64,000 bases of DNA, taken from assembly GCA_028583605.1 (NCBI GenBank), contig CM053333.1:10934638-10998637 (forward strand). Direction: 5' to 3'. Positions 32,991-45,305 of the stretch are shown piece by piece (position 1 is the stretch's first letter; each line of letters begins with the position of its first letter). A model generated the notes under the pieces. It was not told the DNA's origin, made no database searches, and saw only the letters and a program-made list of their open reading frames with translations. The translations under genes were made by a program, and so were the position numbers. The stretch comes from Dastarcus helophoroides. Taxonomy: Eukaryota > Arthropoda > Insecta > Coleoptera > Bothrideridae.

Positions 32991-33662
32991 TTTTCGAGCT
33001 AACTCGAGTCAAAATTATATGTTAATATTTGAAATAGGATATTTTTTCACTGCACAGGATTTAAATATAATGAAAAACAAAATGCCAGTGTTAAAATTAC
33101 CGGATAAGAAATACGAATATCTACAAATAACAAATAGTGTTTATTTTAAAATTTTTAGATTGTTGGTTCATTGCTTATAAGCAGTCTCGGAATTGGACCT
33201 CCACCCGCCGGCGTCGTAATTTTGATAACAATCGTATTGTAATGCTAATTGAACAAAAATTTTACCTGCGGAATCTACGTTTTCAAAAAATAATGAATTT
33301 AAATTAGACAACATCTTATTTTAGTGCTGAACTTTACACCTTTCCTTGCCAAATGCAATAAAAATATGCCGAAATATGCAAAGTTATTAAAAATATCCAA
33401 AATATGCATGCATATGCAAGTTGCATGTAATCCGCTCTCTAATTATTATTTATAAATAATTTCTTTTAGGATTATTGACATCATTTTTTCATGCTTAATT
33501 TTTTAGGAGCAGAGTTGGAGTTCCTTATGCTTAACTTGATTTCTGTATATCCTGATGTTATCGCTTTTGATACTTAATTTCCGCAGAACTAGCAACATAA
33601 TTCTTTATAGGTAATTTCTTCCATATCGTTCGTCCTTCATACTTCATTTCTTTCACAACTAG
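32991..33662. repeat. A+T-rich sequence grading into a degenerate ~50-bp repeat
   Basis: From about 33450 the words ACTAGTAATATAGTT, TTCTTTATA and TAATTTCTT recur irregularly and continue on the far side of the hexamer array. No gene is seen. Confidence 0.5.
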
Positions 33663-34513
33663 TAATATAGTTATAATTATAGTTATAGTTATAGTTACAG
33701 TTATAGTAATAGTAATAGTAATAGTAATAGTAATAGTAATAGTAATAGTAATAGTAATAGTAATAGTAATAGTAATAGTAATAGTAATAGTAATAGTTAT
33801 AGTTATAGTTATAGTTATAGTTATAGTTATAGTTATAGTTATAGTTATAGTTATAGTTATAGTTATAGTTATAGTTATAGTTATAGTTATAGTTATAGTT
33901 ATAGTTATAGTTATAGTTATAGTTATAGTTATAGTTATAGTTATAGTTATAGTTATAGTTATAGTTATAGTTATAGTTATAGTTATAGTTATAGTTATAG
34001 TTATAGTTATAGTTATAGTTATAGTTATAGTTATAGTTATAGTTATAGTTATAGTTATAGTTATAGTTATAGTTATAGTTATAGTTATAGTTATAGTTAT
34101 AGTTATAGTTATAGTTATAGTTATAGTTATAGTTATAGTTATAGTTATAGTTATAGTTATAGTTATAGTTATAGTTATAGTTATAGTTATAGTTATAGTT
34201 ATAGTTATAGTTATAGTTATAGTTATAGTTATAGTTATAGTTATAGTTATAGTTATAGTTATAGTTATAGTTATAGTTATAGTTATAGTTATAGTTATAG
34301 TTATAGTTATAGTTATAGTTATAGTTATAGTTATAGTTATAGTTATAGTTATAGTTATAGTTATAGTTATAGTTATAGTTATAGTTATAGTTATAGTTAT
34401 AGTTATAGTTATAGTTATAGTTATAGTTATAGTTATAGTTATAGTTATAGTTATAGTTATAGTTATAGTTATAGTTATAGTTATAGTTATAGTTATAGTT
34501 ATAGTTATAGTTA
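33663..34513 (+). repeat. 850-bp hexanucleotide array, (ATAGTA)n then (ATAGTT)n
   Basis: After a short mixed lead-in, about 15 units of ATAGTA (to about 33794) give way to roughly 120 nearly perfect units of ATAGTT ending at 34513. The two blocks differ by a single base in the unit. Confidence 0.97.
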
Positions 34514-35085
34514 ATTTATTTTAGGACTATAAGATCGTTCTTCATCCTAAACTTCTTTGAAAACTAGTGATATCGTTCTTTATATTTACTTTCTTCTAGA
34601 ATTAGTGTTATGGTTCCTCATATATAATTTCTCTCATAGCTAGTGAATCGTTCTTCCTACTTACTAATCTCTCTAGTCATAATATTCTTCATTCTTTATT
34701 CTTCTTCTTCATTCTTCATACTAAATTTCTTTTGTTCTTCATGATTAGTTTCTTTAAGACTAGTCATGTGTCACATCATACTTAATATTTAATTTCATTC
34801 AGGACTAGCGATATCCATCTTCAAACTTAATTTAGTTCTGGACTGGTGATATTGTTCTTGCTGAATCCAGATCAGATATACTTATTTGTGGCTGTTTTTT
34901 TGAATTATAGCTTTGATATTTCCGAGACAAAAATGAAAGATGGATATGGGTACATCCTCAGAATTTACTCAGATCTCCTTGCTAAATTTAGATCATGATA
35001 GATCCATTTCGGTCTACTGTTCCAACTGATACCTTTGATATTCATGACATAAAAACTGCAGTTATCGCAGTAATAATAAAAGAGT
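34514..35085. repeat. degenerate ~50-bp tandem repeat flanking the hexamer array
   Basis: Units resembling ACTAGTGATATCGTTCTTC, ATACTTAATTTCTTT recur about every 45-65 bp to about 34860. After that there is featureless A+T-rich DNA up to the end of the CR1 copy. Confidence 0.6.
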
Positions 35086-36512
35086 TTTTTTATTGAATCC
35101 CTTCCCATTATGCCTTCAAAGCATTGCGAGTAGGATGCGGAAACAAGGATAGATGGCAATAAACCGCCTTCTTAAACAAGGATAGGCTGTAATTTTTGGG
35201 GAAAGTTCCTTTCGGTAACGCGTTCCATAGCTCAGAAGTTCTATAGAAAAAAGAGCCTCCGTAGACAAAAGTCCTCATTGTGTTAAGCTGGACCGCACAA
35301 GAATTTGCTGTCTTCAACTGTCTTGTATGCCTCAAGAATTTGGCCCTTGGAGGGATCAATTCTATTAGTTTCTGTGAGCACATTCCATGAAAGTACTTGT
35401 AAAAAAGAGACAAGTCACCAATCATCCGACTGTGCTCTACTGTTTTGAGAGTATAGGTCAAACTCTCGTCATTAATTAGGCAAATCGCTCTTCCTTAAAT
35501 TGAAACCAAAAAAGCTTAAGTGTGCTTTGGGGCTGAACTCTAAACATGAGAACAGTATTCTAGTGTTGGCCTTACTTGAGCTTTCTATAGTGTGAATAGC
35601 TGATGAGATATAAAGTACTTTTTTGCCCTAAAAAAAACCTAGTTTCCGAGAGGCGGATTTGGCAATGGCGCCGCACATAATCGTTCCAAGAGTAGTTAGT
35701 GCTCACATTCACTCCGAGGATAAATAGATTAGATCCCATCGAAAGGATTTTGACGTCAATTAGTGTGTTTGTTGCACTATCCCTTGATGTGTTCTCAGAG
35801 AAAACCGCGGCCTGAGTTTTTAAAGCACTGAAGCCGACCAAATTTTTCTTGCCCCATTCCAGAATTATTTTAAGATTCCGATTAATTATCTGTATCTGCT
35901 GTTCCCTTAGTCGATCTGAACCAGCGACGGATAATGATTTGTCGGAGGAAAAAGATGACACAAGGCTACTATCATCTGCGTAGCTGCACATAGGAAGAGA
36001 TCGTTTATGTGTAACAGAAACAGAGTAAAATACAGGACACACCCCTGAGGCACCCCTGCATTAATCTCAAATGTCTCGCATGAGATGCCATCGATGACGA
36101 CCTGAAGAGATCGGTCAGTGAGAAAATTGGATATCAAATAACAGAGTCCAGAAGAAAGACCATAAGATGTTAATTTGGCGAGAAGAGATTGGTGCCAGAA
36201 TCTGTCGAAGGACTTTGAGATATTCAGTGCCACAATTTCAGCCTCACCATGTTTTTCCATAGCTGAGTTACAGATGTGAGTAGCATTTGTCAGTAGATCG
36301 CCAGTTGAGCGTTGTTCTCTGAAATCTTACTGCCTGTACGATATGATTCTATTCTTCTCCAGATATTTGAGAATCTCGATGTTGATAAACCTTTCCATCA
36401 CTTTAGATATAATGGGCAACAAAGATATAGGACGACAGTTGTTAGACAGATTCCTTTTTCCCTTTATAGGGACAGGCTTCAACCTAGCATTTGGAGTACC
36501 AAAATACTTGAA
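35086..36512 (-). pseudogene. CR1/Jockey-like retrotransposon copy 3
   Basis: On the minus strand: RPISLLPIISKVMERF and LKYLEKNRIISYRQ (about 36440-36330), REQRSTGDLL, MEKHGEAEIVALNISKSFD (36260), LISNFLTDRSLQVVIDGIS, NAGVPQGCVL, then after a frameshift CSYADDSSLVSS (about 35985-35950) with an intact YADD. NLKIILEWGKKNLVGFSA and LGVNVSTNYSWNDYV follow. After another shift the C-terminus is LRHTRQLKTANSCAVQLNT ... SLFKKAVYCHLSLFPHPTR (to 35108). The 3' UTR is AAGGCATAATGGGAAGGG and then an A-rich end. It is the best preserved of the four copies, yet has stops and shifts. The 5' end is truncated about 36512, where the target carries a mini-element. Confidence 0.87.
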
Positions 36513-36527
36513 ATTTCAGGCATCTTT

Positions 36528-36598
36528 CTTGGTTTCAGGGGACAAGATTTGTATTTCAATTTTTGAAGATAACCAAGGACCAGTCTCATGCATCAAAA
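36528..36598 (+). mobile_element. fold-back mini-retroelement copy 4, short
   Basis: A 13-bp direct repeat TTCAGGCATCTTT at 36515-36527 and 36599-36611 brackets 71 bp. The insert reads CTTGGTTTCAGGGG, ACAAGATTTGTATTTCAA, TTTTTGAAGATAACCAAGG, ACCAGTC and ends CATCAAAA. It contains the inverse of the element's 5' arm joined directly to its 3' arm, with the hammerhead part absent. Terminal As plus a TSD indicate retroposition. Confidence 0.7.
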
Positions 36599-36611
36599 TT
36601 CAGGCATCTTT

Positions 36612-38380
36612 TTCTCCAATTATCGAAGGTCATAAACGTTCAAAGCATGTTTTATGTACAAAATGTGGAACCTCAAATTCATTCAGGTTTTTCCCAGTGG
36701 ACGCCAAAATAGTGCAGTCAGGAATACTTTTCTACTTTCATTCAAACTCTATTTGCAACATACGTAACGAAAATGATCTTCATGATCCAGATAACTATGT
36801 TTGCTTGTGGATGTCCTGCTATTCAATTTTTTATTGCCAAATAATGTCGATTTTGGCAAAATATTGACTTCCCCTCCTAATAGAAATTCTTCAGGATTTC
36901 CACTTTTAGGATTTATTCATCCGTTTGAAAAACCCAACATTAACAGCAAAAGCATCTCGCCGGTGATCGCCACTTGCTTCCCACTTGCTTTGCTTTGAAT
37001 AGAGTCTAAAATTATCAGCTTTGATAAACGCGATGATTCATGTGTTAATGGACTTCTTGGGGATTCGTTGGGTTTTGTGATTTATTCAACCGTTTGGAAA
37101 TCTTAATAACAATAGCCGCAAAAACATCTTAATAAATAAAAAAGTAATTTATATGGTGATCGATTTATTCGCTGCCCACTCAAGTGATATATCTACAGTC
37201 GAGAAAGCCTGAACTAGGGAAACGACAAATTGCTCGATTTTTTTTATAACAATTTAACTATAAAACACGTTAATTATTTAATAATTCACTTGTGCCTTAG
37301 TTTCCAATTTTATCTTCAAATAACTGTCATTTTATATGTAAATTACGCGCTAGCTTTTGTATTCTCAATAAAAAAACCGCCTATTTCCTTAATTAAACAG
37401 AAAGAAAGCTTTGTGTGTTTTTATGCTGTAGAGGAAACTTTAAATATTAAAACCTTAATGACACATTTCGATGTGGAATCGAATGGTTTACTTTAGATGT
37501 TTTTTATTTCGAATTTACTTTGAACAAACACCTTCCATTAGGCGAATCCTCGGGCTAACGTGTTATTTAGATGTAGATATTTTCAGGAGGTAACGTAGCC
37601 TACATCTTTATTCCATTTCAGGAAAGCTAATAGAGACGAGAGATCGATTAATTCCTAATTTAGTGTTCATGATTGAGTAGTTATTTTACACGCCCATGCT
37701 GTCGCTTTGCGCGCTGAAGCGACAAATGGCAAAAATCAGACGAAAATTGCTTATAAACTTACACTTTCGATCGCCTGTAATTAGGTTCAAATATTTAAGC
37801 TCGAATTTTCGTACTGACTGCATTTGATTTATTACATCTAATTACTTAAACTCTGGAAGTTAGGGATTTGAAAAGGTGATAGTTCTTTGGAAAACAATAT
37901 GTTAAGTGCGCTTCCCTAAACTTTAGACAATGACCCCCTTCGAGTTGGTTTCTTATAGATGATAGGCATATTTACAAACTACTTCTGGAGTCCAACTTTG
38001 CTGGAATTAAGACAAAGGCTGAAAAACTTCTTAATATAGTCGTCTAACACTTAAGTTAATGTGCGATCTGATTGTGAGTCTAGGGAACAAAGGCAGCTTT
38101 GTGCTAACTCCGTTTAAAATCTCCGTTAGCAGCTTTGCATTAAAATATAAATATTTGCTCGATGGAAAAACGAGCAAAATTAAGTAATAAACTAAGTTAT
38201 TTAAGTATTGTGCGATTACAAAGTTTTGACATTTAACCCTTTACTTACAACCAGATGATATACAAGGTAATTAAAATTGTGGTAAATTTTTTGTATTATG
38301 GGTCGCATACATAGTAATATTTTTTAATACAAGTGTCCCCAGTGTGACATGCGTTTAAGTATGTTAAATTTAACCAATTA
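36612..38380. other. no recognisable gene
   Basis: A+T-rich, partly unique-looking. Plus-strand frames at 36343-36867, 36801-36998 and 37230-37496 have no family motifs, and the first runs antisense through the CR1 copy. I do not call genes. Confidence 0.45.
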
Positions 38381-38424
38381 GATATTCTGTCAAAGTTGCT
38401 ACAGTTGAAAATATTTGTATTCAA

Positions 38425-38470
38425 CAACCATATACGGGTTTCGACTTTACTTGGCCATCACCAGGATGAT
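38425..38470 (-). ncRNA. weak hammerhead-ribozyme-like motif, fourth family
   Basis: On the minus strand CUGGUGA (a one-base variant of CUGAUGA), a poor stem II between UGGCC and GUC, GAAA, CC-CG, GUA, then UAUGG. Stem I pairs with one mismatch next to the core. The sequence around it (AATATTTGTATTCAACAACC, ATACGGGTTTCGACTTTACT) looks like a dispersed repeat. Probably a decayed ribozyme; a chance match is possible. Confidence 0.3.
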
Positions 38471-38480
38471 GCGATAGCCG

Positions 38481-41400
38481 TAAAAATTTCGTTACAGAAC
38501 ATTTAATTATTCGCTTTTTTGGTGGAACTGCAATTTAAAAGAAACATACTTGAATGTAAGTTTAAAATTTTGGTTCAAACCATTTTATAGATTAAAGAAA
38601 AAATTTAATGATATCCTCAGTCATAACATTTTTCTCGAAAGTTGGAAAAATGTTGACATTTCAAGATCCAAGTTAAAATTTGGTAAATAATTTCTAGGAA
38701 AATTCAGATTTCGGGAAACAAAATAAAAGCGAATTTGTTTCTTAAAATTTCGAATTAAGAATTTTGCTTTTGATTTTGTTTCCTGAAATGCCGAAAATAA
38801 AAATGTTGACATTTTCAAGAAATGCTGGCTTATTTTCGACGATTTTGATGTTGAAACTGAAAATGTTTTTACCAAAATTCCAAAATTTTTATAAACTTTG
38901 AAATTATTTTTAAATTTAATTTTTTATTTTTAAATTCTTATCGAAATTTGAGTTTGCATTCAAATTTTGTGTCAATTGCGATCTTTATCTTATTTTTTAA
39001 TTTTTTCCCAACAATCACGATTTTACTTGAAATGTCTACTTATTTTCTGAAATATCGAACTTATGTTCGATATTTATTACTTCTCTTTTAAATTTTTTTA
39101 TTTTTTTTCACGAAATATTTAGTCCTGTTCCAAAATTGCCAGTCGAGCTTAACATTCTTAACTTCTAAAATTTCCACTTCAAAATGTTGACTTTAGCCTC
39201 AAAAATATCACTTTAATCTCGACATTTAGCCCTTGATTCCGAAATGTTTAAAACATTTATTTTTCTTAATTTGACGTTTCTTTTAAGCGTTTTAAATTAC
39301 ATATTACCACCAACTCTCAATGAATTATTATTTAAGTAAGTAATTATTTAAATTTGTGCAAACTGGAAATAGTTTGTCCTTGTTTATTAGTAATATTGGC
39401 TGTTTTATCAATTTTCAGCTCAGATTGTATATTTTTCCATATACTACTTTAAAAATATAAACATAAGTCACCAATATAAATTATAATTCGTCACATTGAC
39501 CCCATTTTTTTATTAAGATAACAACATTGTAACATTTTTAATAAATATAAACAAATCATAAAAAAGCAATTTAAACACGGGGACCAAACGAAGCCCTTTC
39601 GAATTATGAAGCCCCTATTAATTATGGGCCCTCGATATTTGCCTATTTAGTTAATCCCGCCTTGTTAATACTACTTTTGTATTATTGTTATACTTGTAAG
39701 ATTTGGCATTCAAATTTGCACAAATTAAACTAAATTAGTCAACCGAAAGGTAACAGTAGCGATATTTTATTTCAAAATACCTTTTTAAATACATTAATGG
39801 TATTTATGTGCTTCTGAAACCCATTTGATTTAAATTTACGTCGCCGATGATCCTCCTGCTGTATCATAAAGGAACGATAAGATCAAACATTCCTTTAATT
39901 GTAATATAATTTTTTAACGGAAATATATTGCTTTACAAAAGACAGTTGATAGTCTTATGTAAATCACAGACTCCTACTTGGTCAAGTTTGTATGATAATT
40001 TTATTCTTAAACAGTTAAGTAATTACAATTGTAACTTGATTCTTATTTATTACTGAGAATTGAGCTAAAAGGTTAGTAAAGAAAATTTCGTGTCAACAAT
40101 ATTTCGAAGAACAAGGAATTGGTCGTTATACCACTCCCCTTTTTTTTTATTTTTTTTTTGTCGATAATATTTCCTCAGCTCTTTAGTTTTGTGGTGTCAA
40201 ATGTGTTAAAGTGTACAGGCAAAATTGTCCATGAAAAATATCGAGGAAATTTGATACCCCCTGTTTATAACCTGCAACAGCTTACAAATTCCTCACCTCT
40301 TTTGAAGGTTAAAATTAAAAATTAACATGAAGATTTCTATCGCAGATACCTGTTTTCTTGTTAACATAAAAACAAAACATATTTAGCAAACACCTGTCAT
40401 AAGCGGACATGTTCAGTCCTTAAATCATACAAAATGCTTGAGACACCCTTAATAATACAACTCCGATATAAATCAAACATCAAAGGCACCGCATTTCAAC
40501 TATTATATCGATTTAAATTCGAAGAGATTTCGCGGATTAAAAGGACACAAATGAAGCTAAATAAAAATTTGTAGTCCAGCAAGGTATTGCACGCCTATGG
40601 TGTATGTTTTACACTTCTGAAGTCGCTTTATCCCTAGCTACCGTTTGCGCATAAAAGGTTTTGTTCTGTAGCTATTATATTACATCTTGATTCAAGTAAA
40701 ATATAAACAAAAGGACCATGACATCGTTCAGACATTTTTAGCGCTAAAGCGATCACCTTTTCATAAACGCTTCTGTGTCCTGCTTATAGACCGGAAAATC
40801 TACAAAATCTCTCAGCACTTTTATCACAGCTTCAGATGAATAGTTCCATAATATTGCATATTAAAAAATAAATAACCTTACAGTCAATATTTTGGATTAG
40901 ATAAATGTGATTGATTTAATTTGTAACGATTTGACGTGCATATTCAAAAAGGTAAAATACCACAAAATAAATTTCAAAAATAGAAAACATTTAATATTCG
41001 AGGGCTTACTCGGAATTCATTCAATGGTGGGGATGTATTAAATATTTTTATACTAGGAAAATGACAACCATGAAAAAAAACTTTGTCCTTTCCAAAATAT
41101 TTTTGATGACTAAATCGAATTGGTATGGGCCTCTGTGCCACATTCGTTGTAAATATTAACAAAAAAATAATAAAACATTTTGAAATAGAAGTTTTTCTTT
41201 GAAGAAAGTGGAATTTTGGGTACGAATAAACGATTAATATTTAATTCTCAAAATTTGCATTAATTTATTTGTAACATTACCAGCGTTCTTGAAATTTCAA
41301 ATAGTAATTTTATGGGAAATTGTTAGATTGTGACTTGAAGTTTAAAATACGGCCGATTTCAAATGTTTTCTTTCGGAGACAAGTACACGTAATTAATTAG

Positions 41401-41844
41401 TCACATTAGTGATGTGCTTGCCAGTCTAAAAGGTACTTAATGAAAATATTTCGTTAAAAGTAAAGTTTAATTTCAATATTGACGTAACGATTATAGACCG
41501 TCAGCAGAATTTAACAGCGATTCCATCTTCTGAATACATTAGCCAAACTAAAATGTGCTACTTTACAAATACCCAAGGCGACCCCAAAGCAAAATCAAAT
41601 TACTAAATCTAATTGATGCAGCGCTAAGATCGATAATATATCTAAAAAAATAACCTCTTTCGCTGAATTTCCAGCGATGTAAATCCAACCGAACGCTCCT
41701 TGGGTTGAAATTTAATAAAAACACGTCTTTCATTAAGTGAGTTTAACCCAATTTTTATTTGCTTCATACGACATGTGTCACAAATAGAATTTGACAAGAA
41801 TAATACGTTTTAGGAATATAACGAATGTTGGTTTTCCCACATTC
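38481..41844. other. no recognisable gene; A+T-rich degenerate words at 38.6-39.3 kb
   Basis: 38600-39300 holds the same AAATTTTGA-type words as other blocks. The remainder is A+T-rich and unassigned. Confidence 0.45.
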
Positions 41845-41994
41845 GCGAATGCGAATGCGAATGCGAATGCGAATGCGAATGCGAATGCGAATGCGAATGC
41901 GAATGCGAATGCGAATGCGAATGCGAATGCGAATGCGAATGCGAATGCGAATGCGAATGCGAATGCGAATGCGAATGCGAATGCGAATGCGAAT
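41845..41994 (+). repeat. (GCGAAT)25 hexanucleotide array
   Basis: 150 bp of uninterrupted GCGAAT. The three open frames on each strand (alternating two-residue peptides) are artefacts. It is GC-richer than the surroundings. Confidence 0.97.
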
Positions 41995-42002
41995 ATTCAT
42001 TT

Positions 42003-42028
42003 CCAACATTCGCGAATGCGAATGTTGG
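42003..42028. repeat. 26-bp perfect palindrome beside the hexamer array
   Basis: Arms CCAACATTCGC and GCGAATGTTGG with a GAAT centre. The left side of the array carries related words (CGAATGTTGG and CCACATTCGCG at 41822-41846). Confidence 0.9.
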
Positions 42029-42039
42029 CTTTTTCACTG

Positions 42040-42890
42040 GCACTAAATAAAATTTTCAGAATAAATCAAATTTGGAGAGAAAAACCCAGTTTCTAAAAAT
42101 ATTTCTCCTACAATTTTTATTTTTATTTAAATTTTGTCAATCTCGAAATTTACAAGAAATATTTTTCTCTAAATTTCGTAGAAATACTACTCTCAAAATT
42201 GTTATATTATTAGCAAAATTTTAATCCAATTCTAAAAAACAAATAAACGAATTTTGAGAAAAAATCGAATTTTGGGTAAAAAGCTCAATTTTAAGTAGAA
42301 AATTCTCGAAGCATAAAACATTTAGTCGAAATTTCAAAGATAGAACGAATTTTGAGAAACAGGTTGAAATGTCCGGACAGTCAATATTTCGAGAAAAAGG
42401 TCAAAGTTTCTATGAAATATTCAAAAACTTCAGTATGGTCCAACTTTAAGAGATATAAGTAAAATTTTTGAGTTTATACTCAAAATTCCACTTTCTCAAA
42501 ACTCGACTGTATAGCCGTAATTAAAAGAAAGGCGAATTTTAATTAAAAAAAAACACGGTTTTGGTCTAAGTGGGCATTTTCAAGAAATCAAATTTAATAT
42601 AAAAACCTGACCTTTTGCAAAAATTTGAAAAATATCAAAATTTAAAGAGAAAGACGATTTTCGAGGTAAAAATCGAAAGTTCCAAATAAGTATACACAAA
42701 ATTTGAAGAAAATGAAAATTGCGAGAAAAATATCGACGTTTTAAAAAAAAGGTCGAAATTTCAAGAAAAAAAAGTCAAATTCCCACGAAATTTTAAAAAA
42801 GGGGCGAATTTTGAGGAAAATTTTATAAAAAAGTGGATATTTCAAGAAAAAAGAGTCGTTATTTCTCGACTCAACATTTATTTTTAACGG
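42040..42890. repeat. A-rich degenerate repeat block
   Basis: Irregular words such as TTTGAGAAAAA, GTCGAAATTTC and AAGAAAAAAGTC. Same style as 30.6-33 kb. No gene. Confidence 0.65.
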
Positions 42891-42951
42891 CTGGCTGAGT
42901 GCAGGACAAGCTGCCCCCTACCCCATGGGACGTCAGAAAATATCCTCTATA

Positions 42952-44116
42952 CAGGGTGATTCATTAAGATGGGCAATCTCGGAACTGGAGATACTACACA
43001 CCAAAATATGTTGATTGAGCTTAACATGCCTTATACAAATGTTGCAGGTTTACGAGGTACAGGGTGTTCAAAGTGGGGATTTTAATTTGAAACTTCTTAA
43101 TAACTTTGTGATTTTAAGCACTATCGTCTGGAAAATTGGCAACTTTATGTTTTTTGGCGAATTTAATGCTAAATTTTGCACCATTTATACAGGGCGTTAG
43201 TTACACCCTGTTATTTAAGTAAATTACAACATATCATTTTTGCCTAATGAGTTATGGCTAAAATGAATAGAAAATCTAAAAGGCAGTTTAATTTTGAATA
43301 AAAAAGGTACAATTTTTAATTTTATGTAACTCTATCAGTTTTTGAGTTATTTGCATTTTAAACATTCAATGAATTTGTTTGTTGTAAAACGAATTTATTC
43401 TATTAAATTACTACTATGCGAGGTAACAACAGTAAAGGCAACAAATAACAATCAGTAAAAGTAATAAAAGAAAACTTCACAATAAATGCTCAAAATGACC
43501 GCCATCCACTTCAACACTTTGTAAGGCGTATCCTTAAAGATCTTTAAATATTAAATAAAGTGGAAGGCGGTCATTTTGAGCATTTACTTTGAAGTTTTCT
43601 TTTATTACTGTTACTGATTGTTATTTGTTGCCTTTACTATTGTTACCTCTCATAGTAGTGATTTAAAAGAATCAATTCATTTTACAACAAACAAATTCAT
43701 GGAATGTTTAAAATGCAAATAACTCAAAAACTGATAGAGTTACATGAAATAAACAAGAGTACCTTTTTTATTTAAAATTAAACTGCCTTTTAGATTTAAT
43801 AGTCATTTTAGCCATAGGTCATTAGGCAAAAAAGATATGTTGTAATTTACTTAAGTAACAAAGTCTATAAATAGTGCAAAATTCAGCATTAAATTCGTAA
43901 TTCTCATGCCAAAAAAAAATAAAGTTGCCAATTTTCCAGACGACACTGCTTAAAATCACAAAATTATTAAGAAGTTTTATATTAAAATTCCAACTTTGAA
44001 TACCCTGTACCTCGTAAACCTGCAACATTTGTATAAGGCAAGTTAAGCTCAATCATCATATGTTGGTGTGCAGTATCTCCAGTTCAGAGATTGCCCATTC
44101 TTAATGAATCACCCTG
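42952..44116. mobile_element. 1.17-kb fold-back element, CAGGGTGATTC termini
   Basis: Two arms of about 560 bp are inverted copies of each other. They start CAGGGTGATTCATTAAGA (42952) and end TCTTAATGAATCACCCTG in complement (44116), and meet at a ~40-bp centre near 43517-43558. Both sides are flanked by TATA, consistent with a TA or TATA duplication. The same short frame (MSLTCLIQMLQVYEVQG...) appears once per arm only because the arms are copies; I see no transposase. The arms differ at scattered positions and by small indels, so the hairpin is not brand new. Confidence 0.75.
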
Positions 44117-44129
44117 TATAATAGTCGAA

Positions 44130-44530
44130 AGTTTGAGAAACAAGTTGAATTTTTAAGGTTTCTGGAATTCTTGTATTTTTTCAAAAATTCAACATTTTCA
44201 AACTTTGATAAACAAGTGTAATTTTTTTGTAGAAAGACAAATGTAAAAAAAATTGAAATTTTCAGAAAATGTCAAATTTTAAAAAAGGCGAAATTTTTAA
44301 GAAAGAAAAACGACGAATTGTGAGAAATTAGAAATTTTGAGAAAGTCACATTTTATCCAAATGTGCTCGAATTTTAGTATAAATTAGAAATTTCAAAAGA
44401 GAAAAATTTTGTAAAAAAGAATGGACTTTTAGAAAAAAAATCGAAATTTCGTGATAGTGTCGAAATTTCAAGGAAAGGATTAATATTCAGGAACAGATGA
44501 AAATTTTTAAAATTTTGAGAATATAAATTT
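44130..44530. repeat. A-rich degenerate repeat block, continuation
   Basis: Continues the block at 42040-42890 on the other side of the fold-back element, suggesting the element inserted into it. Confidence 0.6.
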
Positions 44531-44633
44531 TCAGTTGATTGTATAAAGCAGGTGAGAGTAAGCGCCCTAGTGCCCTATTCTAATAATAGCAAAAGAAAGA
44601 AAATTAAAAAAGAAGTTAAGAAATAAAAAAAGG

Positions 44634-44982
44634 ATGTTTATTAATTTTATTTAACATTTCTTCGGCCCAGTTTGGAAATTTTTATTGTTTGTTGATAATA
44701 TTCTAAAACAGTGTCTGAACTATGACTACGTGATATTTATTTAAAACGTCATCTCATGACAGTTGACAAAATAAGAGGTTAGTTTATTTTGCATAGAATA
44801 GGAGAAATGAAAAATACAAGACCAAAATTATTTTGTCAACAGTCATGAGGTGACGTTTTAAATAAATTTAAATATCACGTAGTCATATTTCAGAAACTGT
44901 TTTAGAATATTGTCAACAAACAATAAAAATTTAAATATTTCCAAACTGGGCCGAAGAAATGTTAAATAAAATTAATAAACAT
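44634..44982. mobile_element. 349-bp fold-back element
   Basis: Left arm from ATGTTTATTAATTTTATTT through CTTCGGCCCAGTTTGG, GACTACGTGATATTTA and AACGTCATCTCATGAC to about 44775. The right arm is its inverse from about 44845 to 44982. The ~60-bp centre is unique. There is no coding capacity and no clear TSD. Confidence 0.7.
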
Positions 44983-45305
44983 AATGTTTCCGGTCAACAA
45001 GAGTTCACCATAAAGAATAAAAAAAAAGGAATTAAAAAAATGCTTTTTACTAGGTGAGATTGGATAATTACCGCATTAGTTGTAAGGTACGCTATCAATG
45101 GACCCCCGAACTCATGATATAAATACCTCAAGGGTCCATGAACTCCTTTTTAAGAAACCCTGCCTGAGCAGTTGCATTGTTACTCTATAAATAATTTCTC
45201 GTTTTATTGCCAAATATATTCGCATAGTTTCTTGCGAATGCGAATACGAATGCTAATACTAAAAAACATGCGAATATTTGCAAATGCGAATATTCGTTAC
45301 ATCAA
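44983..45305. repeat. spacer with degenerate GCGAAT-type hexamers
   Basis: At 45222-45297 words such as GCGAATGCGAATACGAATGC and GCGAATATTCG recur: the hexamer of the 41.8-kb array in imperfect form. Confidence 0.6.

Noticed and set aside
33663..34513. CRISPR-like array
   Set aside because: Contiguous hexamer without spacers, in a eukaryotic genome.
41764..42096. Four open frames with alternating dipeptides (NA, HS, IR, MR)
   Set aside because: All arise from the GCGAAT hexamer in different frames.
43015..44052. The repeated frame MSLTCLIQMLQVYEVQG as a transposase
   Set aside because: It appears twice only because the two arms of the fold-back element are inverse copies; no catalytic motif.
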